Shown one piece after another: positions 23,310-34,238 of a stretch of 64,000 bases of DNA. The DNA is taken from contig OY987265.1 of NCBI GenBank assembly GCA_963920665.1, positions 8,003,001 to 8,067,000 of the forward strand, in the 5' to 3' direction. Under the pieces are notes generated by a model. It was not told the origin of the DNA and made no database searches. It saw only the letters and a list, made by a program, of their open reading frames with translations. Numbering within the stretch: the stretch's first letter is position 1; each line of letters begins with the position of its first letter. Source of the DNA: Straminergon stramineum. Lineage: Eukaryota > Streptophyta > Bryopsida > Hypnales > Calliergonaceae. A program made the position numbers and the translations under genes.

Positions 23310-26085
23310 GTTATGAGCAAAAACATATCTTACTTCTTAAAATCTTATTCTTTCACATTGTGCCTACTATTAATTTTGTCAAGACCTTCACTTGAACATA
23401 TTTTAATTTTCTTCTTCATTTCACTCTCTTCCAATGTCTCCTTTATGATTTTAGTGCTATTTTATTATTCACTTAACACTTGGTTGACTAAAAACTTAAC
23501 CTTTTCATTTAATTTTAAAATAGACTTACTAATCCAAATTTTTATTTATTTGAGTACTATAATTTTCTCTTATTTGGTGTTGGGGACTTCATTGTACTCT
23601 AGGTTTTTGTCTAACCACTTTGAAAAATCCTTTACAAGAAGCCAACAATACTATAGCTAAACTCCAATTTCTTTTTTTAATTTTAGTTTGATATTTTTTT
23701 TAGCCATGTGAATTGCGAATTATGTTTGCTTCCAAAATTCTGCTCTTTTCTAATGAAAAAACCTGTAAGAAGGAATAGAAACAAATAATATCTTGTCTCA
23801 CAAAATTTCACTTAATTTTTAATGATTCTACATATCTATAATCTCTTAGCTGCTTTTCATTATAGTGATAAAAAATCCATAGTCAAAACAAATCTTCTTT
23901 AATGATTTACACTAATTGGATCATGATTAATTCTCAAAATACTTCTTGTCAACTATACTTTTTCCTCATTGATAAAATTGTTGTTGTTATTGTTACTTCA
24001 CCCTCCTACAACCCCTAAATTTTAAATTTTATTCTTTTTTCTCGACGATACCAACTCTTGTGATTTTTAACTACATCAGTGCATCACCATTAAAATCACC
24101 TACTTGCGATTGAAACACATCTACTTATGATTGAAATGCAACCATCTTAAATGTCTTGTAGCATTTTTCACTCTTTTTGCTCGTTTAAACTTAATCATAA
24201 GATCTTATTGAAAACATGTTCAAATTCAAATCTTTATGTTTAAACCTTTGTGCAAATGTAATTTGTCAACCACTAAAATTTGAAGTGTGATAATAGAGCT
24301 TTGTAGAGGCCTTTGATGAAAAATTAACAAGTCTCCAATTAATGGAATAGAAAAAATCAATTGGGCTTAGTAAATCTCTTACTGTATAAGAAGTACTACC
24401 TATCCAAAAGAGACACTCTTTTACTTCAAAAGTTATAACAAATGATAAGCCCATAAATTTAAATATGATTAAAAAGAAAGTCTACTTTTTTTTCAATCAC
24501 ACCTATATGATTTTAATCTTTAACAATCCAAAGTTCTTTTAAGGAATAAAATAGATCTTGGATAGGTTTTTGATCTCAATTTTTTAAATGACTTTTAAAA
24601 TTTTTTTAGAGATAAAAAAATGTATTAGTTTTCAAAGTTTTAGAGAATATGATTTTTATTTCCATCAATGCCTAGAAGCAAAAGTAAAGCTACATGAAGT
24701 TTAGAATGGGGAAGACCAAACACCAAAAAAATGTACAAACTTTTTATTTATTTTTTTCTCATAGATTATATTTCTTTCTACATGGAAAGTTTTTTTCATT
24801 TCATTTGGATTAGGAATGTCAAAGGTATTAGTTTTAGGGTTTTATAGGCAATTACAGAATTTTCTTAAGATAATAACATGGTTAGTTCTATTTTGAATTC
24901 AGTTTTAACAAATTTCCAAAACCAATTTTACAAGGTTAATACCTATAGGACCACAAGGCTACTCTATGGCTTCCAAAATTATATTTGTATAAAATGCAGT
25001 AAAAAAAAAACTTAAGTGACCTACTTTTGTTAACAAAGAGACCTTAATTGAATTTCAATGTTGAATCAATAGTTTTTTTTATCATGAAATGATAGATAAG
25101 ATAATTTATGATGAGTTTTTTGAGTAATAGTTCATGATGTGTATATGCAAATGCAAGTTAGGCAATAGTGTAAAGGAATACAAAATGAACCATGCATTGA
25201 ATCTAACAATATAAGGCAATTGAACATCGAATTTAATAAAAACTTATAAGTAGTATGTAAGCTAAAAAGAATAAAAAAATTATTTTTTCTTAAAAAATGC
25301 TTGTTTATAGAGCCACTTTAGTCAGGACAATGTTATGCAATGTATTATATTCAAATAAAAATATTAGACTAATAGTATGAATGTCTATCATTTTAAAAAT
25401 TTCTCTTGTATAAATGAGGGTGTTGGCTTCCCAACCCGAGAAAATTGCACAATAAGGTGCTATTGATGATTTATCTAATTTCGTAGATGATTTTAATAAA
25501 TTAGATCCAAATTTGTAAAAAATTCATTCTATGCATCATTAGAATCATTGAAATTGGTATGATGTATGTGAAATTCGAATTTTTTGAGAGGATTTTTAAC
25601 AAAGTAAGCTACAAGTGGTAGTTGTAAATGTTTCAATGAATTTTGATTCAATTTTTGTTTAGGCATTATTATTTTATTATGGAGATACCAACCTCTCTTT
25701 GAGGAGTTTGAGTGTTGCATGTTCTTACAATAAAAACATAAATTTTATTTGTTGATTCAGTATGAATTTTGTATTAGAGAAAATTTAGGTCCTCTAGAGG
25801 GTTGTTTGACTTTCGGCCAATGTACAAATATAATGAAATTAAAAAATTAAAATTTTAATCACCAATCTAATAGAACATTTAAGCTAATACAAACTAACAT
25901 TAGAAAAAAAAATGGATCCTTCAAAGGGCTACAAAGAAGCCCTTAAAAGCCCTCAAAGATTACATTTTATTTCACACTTTCATTAAATTTATCCCTATTG
26001 TTGTTTACTTTATATTCGGATGTTGAATGATTGTTATTTCATGGAATGGTTCAAATGTGAGTATTGAAGGTGTATTCTAACTTTG
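23310..26085. other. AT-rich DNA, no recognisable gene
   Basis: The longest frame (23313-23660, 115 codons) is Leu/Ile/Phe/Ser-rich, matches AT-rich composition and shows no motif I know. Nothing else is supported. Confidence 0.5.
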
Positions 26086-26089
26086 ATGC

Positions 26090-26375
26090 ACCTTAAGTCT
26101 TTAAACATGATTATTAAAACATCTTCTATTTTATGTTTAGGGTTTATTAGGTTTATTACTATCTTAATGTGCTCATCAAAACATTATAGATTTTGAATTG
26201 TCAACTAGAAATTAGATGAGAATCCTTTGAACAAATAGGAGAAGAGTATTATTTACCTTTTATCTCTTTATATACTACAACCTCCTTTAAAAAGACACTT
26301 CTTTATTTTGAGTTTTTGATGTACTTTGTTTTACTACATTTGTAGTTTTGTTTCATTTTCTATTCTCAATACATT
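26090..26375 (+). repeat. Copia LTR fragment, related to 60850-61110
   Basis: Shared blocks with the copia 3' end at 60.9 kb in the same order: AAAACATTATAGATTTTGAA, ATTAGATGAGAATCCTTTGAAC, a CTTTTATCTC region, CACTTCTTTATT, and GTTTTGTTT-C-ATTTTCT. As the 60.9-kb copy follows an RNase H block, this one is most simply a solo LTR or LTR relic of the same family. Confidence 0.6.
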
Positions 26376-26422
26376 ATCGGTACACTCTCTATACTTTTCT
26401 TATGAATTTTTTTGTATTTTTG

Positions 26423-27377
26423 CTTAACCCCTAAAGCAACAAATGGTGTTTTTTGGCAACATAGCAATTTTGGGCAGCTCACTATGGATGGAATTTTGAT
26501 TTTTTTTCTTTGAAATTTTCACACAACATTTTCCCGAGGAGTAGCTTTAAGACCCAATAATTTTCATAACTTTTGAATACATGGTTAAAAAGTTATTGTA
26601 TAATATGTTGTTTTCATTGCTCGGCGGGCAGCCCGGGCAGAAAAAAAAACTTCTTGAAAAATCACTTTTTTAAAAAATAAAAATTTGAAATTGGTTTTCT
26701 ACATTTTTATATACATGAAAAGCTTTGAATCATTCCATTTTGATTTGTGAGATGAAAGTTATGAAGAGTTTTAGTTGTGGGTAGTTTGTGGGTAGTAATG
26801 GAATCTCTACTCTAAAATAAACTTTGAAGACCTTTATTTCACTCAATTTTTAATATTTTTGGAAAAAAATAAAAACGTGAGGTGTAGATTGTTTATTACA
26901 ACAATTTCACCATTGGGATTTTCATTTTTCAATTCCATAAATAAATTATTAACACTTTAGTATTTTGAATCATTCTCTACTACTATCTACTTACTATTTT
27001 TTTCCTATATGTTGTACAATTCCAAATGATCTAAAATTTTTCAAACATGTAGCCAACATGACTTGAAGAATGAATCCAAAGAGTTACAACCATTTTGGAC
27101 ATTTTTTCATAATGATTTGACCTTGTGGAGTGCATCTGCCCGGATTTTTGCAGGGCCAAAAAATGGCTTTTTGTCACTTCAAATGCTAATATCTTGCAAT
27201 CCAAACGGTGGAAATTTCTGAAATTTTTTCCACATCTTCCTAAACGAGATTACTACAAGATCCTACGGTTACATTTGTCCAAAAATTTATTTTTTCTAAA
27301 ACTTGGTACTTGTATTGGAGATGACAGTTTTGGAGCGTTTTTAGTGAAAACATAGTCAAAAACCTTTAGGGGTTAAG
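26423..27377. mobile_element. Non-autonomous TIR element with TTAA at both ends (955 bp)
   Basis: The ends are a perfect 14-bp inverted repeat, CTTAACCCCTAAAG at 26423 and CTTTAGGGGTTAAG at 27364. Each contains TTAA as a possible target duplication. No transposase frame is inside; a 76-codon frame at 27125-27355 has no motif. Two small GC-rich patches (GGCGGGCAGCCCGGGCAG near 26622 and GCCCGG near 27138) stand out. A related copy in reverse orientation lies at about 50800-51440, which supports a dispersed element. The superfamily is not settled. Confidence 0.65.
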
Positions 27378-27594
27378 TTTCTTGCACTTTTGATTAAATT
27401 TCGTGCACTTTCATTTTGATTTTTTTATTTCTTTTTAAATAGACTTTACAACTTCCCAATTTATTACTCCATTATTTTATATTTCATTTTTTACTTTTTT
27501 ATATGCCTCATTGGCACCCTCTTACCTTCAGCCTACTCATTATGCCCCTCCCAACTACCCAATTCCGCTAACTGGAATTATTGAGCCTACTCGG
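27378..27594. other. Short AT-rich spacer
   Basis: No gene or repeat recognised between the TTAA element and LTR-like copy B. Confidence 0.5.
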
Positions 27595-28465
27595 TGTCAT
27601 GATGTAGGCCGTATAATATTCGAAATTGACATTTTTGTCAAATTCAAAAGTGTTCTTAGTATTGGACATTGTTAGTGTTATTAATTGTTAGTTGTTAACA
27701 TTGGATGTTTGGAGTTGTTAAAGTAAGGTGTTTATTGTTGTTGACTATGTAATTGCTAGTTGATAATCGGTTTGTTAATAGTTGATATTAAAGTAGTGAG
27801 ATTAGGATTAGGTAGCAGTGGCTAGCCACTATGGTTTGTGGAGGCTATTTGAGATGAGGGATGAACTTGATGATGGGGAGTTGTCTTGTTGTAAAGATTT
27901 ATTTATAGTAAAACATTGGTTTGAGGAAATTTTATATTGTATTTTGTAAAAGTATTGGATGAATGTCAATTTTTAGATCTGAGTTTTTAAAGAGGTGATA
28001 CTCAATAAAATCAAGTTTCATATCTAGATCTATTATGGAGAAATTTTTTTGAGGGTTTGAAGTAGAGGTGTTTGGATTTCAAGGCAATCAAGGAGGGCAT
28101 AATGAGGAGCGTCATTCTTTTTGATATTTTATGTTATGACAATAAAACTTGGAAGGTATTTTTTTTATCTTATCTACTCTCTTATGTCAAAATTTTAGCT
28201 TCAATGGATTTTAGATGTATAAATTATGCATAAAATAAAATCGGGGTATGAAAACAATGAAGGATTGAAAAGTTAGTATTAGTAAAATGTCTACTAAGGT
28301 TAGACAGTATCTTAAATAAAGTTGAAAATTGATATGTTTGGATAGTTGATTTACATTGTATCAAAGTTTTCAGTTGTTTAAAGTTATTGTTCAAGTTTTA
28401 TAGTAAATCAAATCTAAGAATGACAGTTTCTAGAACATTAAGGGAATTGTAGGATAGGGATTTGG
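27595..28465 (+). repeat. LTR-like repeat, copy B (3' end lost)
   Basis: It starts TGTCATGATGTAGG and follows copies A and C through the GTTAGTTGTTA block, GATAATCGGTTTGTTAATAG, the ATCTTATCTACTCTC block and a degenerate ATTGTAGGATAGGGATTTGG. It then meets a 42-bp insertion and loses similarity before the expected TTTGTGACA end. Confidence 0.7.
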
Positions 28466-28507
28466 ACAACGAAGCTAGTATACGAGCGTAGTGCGGGGAA
28501 AATTGAG
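28466..28507. repeat. 42-bp insertion between 11-bp direct repeats
   Basis: The sequence ACAACGAAGCTAGTATACGA followed by GCGTAGTGCGGGG is flanked by TAGGGATTTGG at 28455-28465 and 28508-28518. Copies A and D lack it at the same place. Its GC-rich, CGAGCGTAG-like wording is unlike the surroundings. Confidence 0.6.
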
Positions 28508-28534
28508 TAGGGATTTGGAGAATAAGAAAATAAG

Positions 28535-28586
28535 TTTATCACAAAAATAAGTTTTCTGTGATGAAAAAACTTATTTCTGTGATAAA
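28535..28586. repeat. Short hairpin (21-bp arms, one mismatch)
   Basis: Arms at 28535-28555 and 28566-28586 (TTTATCACAAAAATAAGTTTT and its near-perfect complement) flank a 10-base loop that itself repeats CTGTGATG. It lies where LTR-like copy B loses similarity. Confidence 0.65.
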
Positions 28587-28645
28587 AAAAGGGACATTTT
28601 TTTCGGAAATATTGGAAATTATAATGAATTCCGAGGGGTTTAGGG

Positions 28646-28865
28646 TCTTATAACCGTGGACATAAATGTTGAACTCAAATGTTGAACTTAAACTTGTAAC
28701 CACCCTTGTGTGACCTATAAGCATTCATATGCACTTTATACCCTATAACCATGGACATGAATTTATATCTGTGAATGCAAAATGCTGAACTAAAACCTCT
28801 AACCACCCTTATGTGACATGTAAACATGGATATATACTTTCAAACCTGTAACTGTGGACATTGGG
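28646..28865 (+). repeat. Tandem repeat of about 100 bp, 2.2 units
   Basis: Units begin TATAACCGTGGACATAAAT, CTATAACCATGGACATGAAT and CTGTAACTGTGGACATTGG. Each complete unit also contains a GTTGAACT or GCTGAACT word and TAACCACCCTTRTGTGAC. The units are diverged, so the duplication is not recent. Confidence 0.65.
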
Positions 28866-29335
28866 TGGATTTAGGGTATAAACGAGAATAGTCTCTTTTT
28901 CATCTATTATAAAGTGGATTTGGAAATGGAGTGAATTCATAGACAGATAACGACAAATGTTGTTTCTATGAATTTGTAGAACTTGAATGTGTAGTTTTAG
29001 GACTTAAAGTATATAGAAATCTTTAGAGTCTACAAAATGGATAGGAATCCTGGAATTGAATAGAGTGGATGGAGTTTTTGGCGTGATCAATATATACATG
29101 AAGTCATTTTAAGAAAGCCAAACATTGAAGTCAATCTTACAAGATATCATGCCAAAGTGAAAAGAGGTGCAATACAAGTCAGAAGTAGATATGTGTGTAA
29201 TCAAAGATAGCATAAATAAAGTAGTGGCCCTTTTAGTCTCACTACATATACTTAGTGAATGGGAATACAAGGATTTCTTTCATGCGTACCTCCTCATTAC
29301 TTCTGCATGAATTGTCGTGAATTAATTAGAGTGAC
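28866..29335. other. No recognisable gene
   Basis: Downstream flank of the MULE relic in its reading direction. I could not identify a terminal inverted repeat here. Confidence 0.4.
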
Positions 29336-32300
29336 TTACATATTTTGGGTGCACTTTAGGATTCCACACTCAAGAATCCGCTTGACTTCATTGAAGCTGA
29401 AGCTTGGAGCATGAATGAAAATATTCACCTCTACATCCAAGTTGCATATGATAATGAATAGAAAATATAAATGCTTGCAGTTAGCCCATTGTCCTCTCTT
29501 CCCTAGTGTCTTTGTCGACATTACCTTGAAATTAGAACAAGTGCAATCCGAAAATGAGCCTATAGTAATTATGTATTGCTGTATGTTAGGGGCTATATCC
29601 GAGTTAAGGTTTACGATGCACCTGAACCCAGGATGTGGTATCAATATAACCTACCGAATAAGAGCCTTGACTGTAAGTGCTGAAGCTTAGTTGTTAACTT
29701 GTTTAATTGTGGGAGAGCTGGGATTCTTAGGAATTTTCTTGCCAGATCTTGTACTAGAGTGTTTTGCAAGATAAGGTGGGACTTCAAATTCTGGCACTCC
29801 AGGTGGTACATTCTGGTTTCTAAACAACCTACACAAAGAGATTTCAAGACGTTGAGGAAGATGGAACCCCACATTTTGAACATCTAAAATCTCTTTAGGT
29901 ATAAGATGAATTCCAAACTTCATTGGCTAAATGCTTGGTACTTCAAGTTTTAATATAATTCATTTTCTCTTTGAATCTTTGACGCAACGCTCAATGTCAT
30001 TATTGCAGAAGAAAAATTGCATTCGCTCAATCCTATTCTTCTTGTAATTGTCCATGTCACCTGTGTAAGTTGGTACAGCAGTTCGTTTATTGCCTTGCAC
30101 AATCTTTGCGATGCACTTCTTCCTAGTAAAGGCTTGTAAAGCAAAGCAAGCCTTAGCCAACATCTTGGGCAAACGAGCAATATGCCATTTGGATTCATTG
30201 CAAGCACTCTCTTCAATGCTTGTCACTCGAGAACAACCCGATGTTGTTGATGCATTCATAGGGTTTTCTAACACCTAGGGCTCTTCTTCAGCAACATGAA
30301 GTAATGTTTCTTCAGAAATTGTCTTTACAGAAATCACAATTTCATTTGCTCTAGTGCACTTTGTTCCTACACGAGGTCGGGAGAAATTCACCTTGTCGAG
30401 GTGGTGTGAATCATGTTGAAAACTTCGAGGTAAGTTTGGCATCCGTTGTTGAGATCTAAAAACTTCTTCACCTTCTAAATGAGGATCTCTTGAGCAATAT
30501 TCTCCAACACTCAGGACAGTTGCTATTGCATCATGAAGGCCACTAGGATTCCCGATGCATTGAGCATACTGTTGTACTACTCGGAGGAGAAGTTCTTCTT
30601 TTCCTAGACTAGTTCCCAGACTCTTACCTTTGAGAAATTGGTAGTATCTAACCATCTATATGAATGCCCTAACATAATCATCAATGGTTGCCACATACAG
30701 ATCATTCCCTCTATTTCCAGATTGCTGCAGCCATTTATTGTGGACTATCTTGGCCAGGTTGCAAGAGGGCATCTCTGCAAGTTCATTCGCTAGCAAATCC
30801 TGAAGCATTAGACAAGTATTAGAGATAGGAAAAACAAATAGGTTTTTTTTAAAAAGGTAGCAGACCCGACCGGTAAATTAATTGGAAGGTCCCCATGGAG
30901 TTCAGTGAAGGCAACATATATCCATTAGAGGTCATAATTACAAGCTATTACAAGAAACTAGAGAATGGAATATGTATGATGAGAATTGCACACCGAGAAT
31001 TGAAATGGATGGGTTTAGATACTCTTATAATCTGCATGAAACCTCTCCATTGTCTATATCGGAAGTACCAAAATGAGGCCACAACTCTAGTCGTTTAATC
31101 CCCTCCTTTGTTGTGGCTTCTGAAAAGTGCCACCATACATGAATGGCATGAAATAGAATATCAGACTCGGATGCCGATGTTGCATCCTTGTACTACTTGC
31201 ACAACATCCGATGTTAATCTCGTAGGTCGGTGTGAATGTCTACTATCATATGTTTCCCCATTGTCTGAATCCAATGGAAGAGACATATCCATTCTTGATC
31301 TACCATAGGCCTTAGAGGGTCACCACTTCCATATACAATGCGTACTACATTCTAGTTTGCTTATGCACAATCCGCTATGAAGCCCTTGAAATAAGGCAAG
31401 GCAATACCATGCCTGCTCATCATTGCATTCAAATTAATCTAGAAATATATGTAGGCAATGGAATCCTTGGATTGCATGTCGCAGATAGCAATGGTCATGA
31501 CTCTACAGTAAGTAGAGTCATAAACATGACAAGCAATGGTAGTCCATTGTTTGACTCGCTTGACATGATCAAATATAATCTAAGCATCTTCGAGATCATC
31601 ACCAAGTTGCATTCGTGTTACTAAATCGACGCCACTCTCTAGACCAACCTTGGACATCTTGAAGACAAACACTTTGTCTGAATCAGATTCTTGACCACGG
31701 AACTTGTTCTCTTGAACATAAGTCCAGTTGCTGCAACCTCGTAACTTTGTGATGCTATCCATGACTCCAAATCTTCGAAAGTACTTGAAGATTGACACTT
31801 CATTTCGAATGCTGGGAGAACTCATGAACTTGCACTTCTCCAGAACTAGCATGAGATTGTCCAACCTAATACGAACAATAGGCGCTCTTTCCGATTGAAG
31901 AAGCATCTCCCCTGAGAACTCCTTGCTTGCCTCTAAGACAATAGAAGAATTTGTAGCGGAGGGATTCCTCTCAACTTGATCCGAAATTAGGGTTCGAGTC
32001 CTTTCCTTGGAGTCACGACAATCTCCAACTTTCACAGAGTGCTCATGGATTTCAGAGTGAACACATGCCCATCGTATGTCCGTCGTACTGACTATGTAGT
32101 ATATTTTCATAGGGCAATTTGCAATACATGAAGGAACCATAGAGCAAATTTTACATGAATATCCATCCCATTCGGTCTCATTAATGAGCGCTATGCGGTG
32201 CCTTCGCATGAGATAGTTGCATTTGCTATTGTCGCAACGTAGATGACCGACACAAGAAGATGATTGAAATGTGAGATCATCATCGTTCTTGATGTTTGTC

Positions 32301-33094
32301 ATATGTGTATTCGACTAGACATGTCTATCATAACGTTTCTCCATTCCATTCATAAGTTTCACTTGACCTTGGGAACCATTACTACCGAGAGGCGGTAACT
32401 CAAAAATAACATCACCATTAAACACAGGTGGAACAAATTCAACGTAATGAGTAGGAATTGAATTGTAGTTTACCTTCTTGAATGGATTCCTCGACCCTTT
32501 CATATGAGAAAGCTTTTGCAAACAAGGAATTAAAGATTGACTTATTCCAGAACTAGATGTGGTTACATTCTCTACTCGAGAAGGCAAAGACAAAGAGCAA
32601 GGGACTTGGGTCGAGGGAGGCTGAGATTTCTTAAGGAGCTTGTGAGGAGGTGATTGGTCATCTGAGTCATCGCTCTCTACTACTATGACCTCTACTCTAG
32701 ATTCAATCTTCACTTTGTTAGACAAAGGCGTTTTCAGAGTAGAACTAGATGGTAGTCTGGGAGTTCCATCACCACAGAACACCTCAGAGACTACTTGAGA
32801 TAGACCGTATGCTAAATATTTCCCTGGCATTAAATGCCAATGCCGACAAGGGCCTAAGGATATAGGCTCGTGATTGAGGGTATGCAACAACTCTCCACTT
32901 GTAGTATCGAATATCTCTTCATCTATATGTAGTAATTTCTCAACTAAAAGGAATTTCATATTCAATTGAAATGCACTAACGACAGCAAACCCCAAATCAC
33001 CGACTTGAAAGGAGATTGGTACCGCTTGTCCGGGTGCCCTAACACCTACTATTGATTCAAAAGACATACTTGAATTCATCCTAGAGAGAGACAA
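29336..33094 (-). pseudogene. Mutator-like (MULE) transposase, near full length, broken
   Basis: A DDE transposase with an N-terminal zinc-binding domain and a C-terminal SWIM finger. An ATG at 33094 opens one frame to 31580 (505 codons) interrupted by a single TAG at 32315-32317. Its first half, with an acidic VVESDDSDDQSPP run, is unfamiliar. The second half has Cys/His pairs (HLRCDNSKCNYL, CKICSMVPSCIANC, then C-V-H-S-E-I-H-E-H) like the GCM/FLYWCH-type finger of MULEs. The core follows at about 31570-30900 in broken frames: VKQWTTIACHVYDSTYC, AICDMQ, FKGFIADCA, IVYGSGDP, FHW. Then comes YVATIDDYVRAFI and VRYYQFLKG (about 30690-30620), a Lys/Arg-rich part, and the SWIM finger C-T-C with N-C-K-H-L (about 29500-29540) followed by SFSFNEVKRIL. 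Stops fit C-to-T decay. No TIRs were found. Confidence 0.82.
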
Positions 33095-34060
33095 AGAAAA
33101 ATCAATGTAATACTAATGTATGAAATCACTCAAGAAGAACATGCGATGGCCTTTAGCACGACCAATCATAAGGAAAATTATTATTTCAAATCTAGCAAAA
33201 GAAAGATATGAATGAAGGAAAAACATAGAGATGGAAGAGGTGAATACCTTTATAGCATTGAATGATATAATACAATAATAGGTTCATGAATTTGGTCACC
33301 GGTAAATCACCACCGTTGTTAGAATCCTGTTCTAGTGTAACGGTAAGTCAGTTAAATGAGCCCACAAATACTAAGTTTACAACATTTGCTGATCCGAGGG
33401 TTCTATACATGACGTCAAGAACATAAATTATGTCATAAACAATGAAATGTACTACCTGTCCATTAAAATGCTTCATCCTGTAGCATGATAATTCAGCAAG
33501 TTCACGAATCACCTATCTTATTAAATAACATATCATATTTTCAACTAAATTGGGGATCCTACTACTTAATGACGTTATATTCGTGTTTATGTTCTACTGT
33601 AAACAGTTTAGTTGAGTGCTCCATCACTTATTGTCGACGTCATATCATTCCAAACGGATATGGGATACTCCAACAATACTATTTATATGATACATCAATA
33701 CCAAAACCTCCACATTAGTAGGTAGTAATATTTAATAGGGCTGATCACAAATATGCAATTTGATAAAGGGAAAAGTACATTGCCAGACACAAGTGAAATG
33801 AATCGGGATGATGAAACATTACTCGACCCTAGTAATGAACTCCCATGCGTAGTCTTACAGCCTCTTTGGGATCCACTTGTGGGATTAGCATTAGCAACCC
33901 TAATTGGAGGGCAGACCGAAGGACGAGTGTCCCGCCTTCCTATAGTTTGTGGAACTCAAGCTCCTTGTTTCCTCATTCCACCATTTCCCTTTCATTTATG
34001 CAGTTCATCCTCCTCTCTCGACTCCTCTGGCATTCTCGACTTCTCTAACAAATTAAGACA
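33095..34060. other. Region between MULE and methylase gene; possible 5' region of the latter
   Basis: The MULE reads left and the next gene reads right, so both could be driven from here. A 116-codon plus-strand frame at 33753-34103 (MQFDKGKSTLPDTSEMN) overlaps the proposed first exon in another frame and has no motif. GC content rises after about 33880, as in a 5' untranslated region. No promoter element can be called with confidence. Confidence 0.35.
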
Positions 34061-34162
34061 ATGGAGCGCAGTCTTCGACCACGATGTGGTCAAAGTGTGG
34101 TGAGCATCGGCGATGTTGGGGCAAGAACATCAATTCCTACTAATCCAAATCCTTCACTAGAG

Positions 34163-34238
34163 GTATGATTCTTGAACTTTCATCTCACTGAACTATCCCC
34201 TAACCTTTTCAATTTAGCTGTGTATGAGTGCTGGCCAC
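34163..34238 (+). other. Start of intron 1, up to the inserted element
   Basis: A consensus donor (GAG then GTATGA) follows the proposed exon 1. The last 30 bases (CAATTTAGCTGTGTATGAG then TGCTGGCCAC) match the junction of the 213-bp tandem units at 39090-39120, showing that the array began here before the insertion. Confidence 0.5.

Noticed and set aside
23313..23660. 115-codon hydrophobic frame as a membrane protein
   Set aside because: Composition explained by AT-rich DNA (Leu/Ile/Phe/Ser); no upstream or downstream support.
26423..27377. Calling the TTAA element piggyBac
   Set aside because: No transposase and no empty site; TTAA may simply be part of the terminal repeat. Kept only as a question.
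33753..34103. 116-codon frame as a real protein or first exon
   Set aside because: No motif, and it stops before the GTATGA donor. The overlapping frame from 34061 reaches the donor in phase with exon 2.
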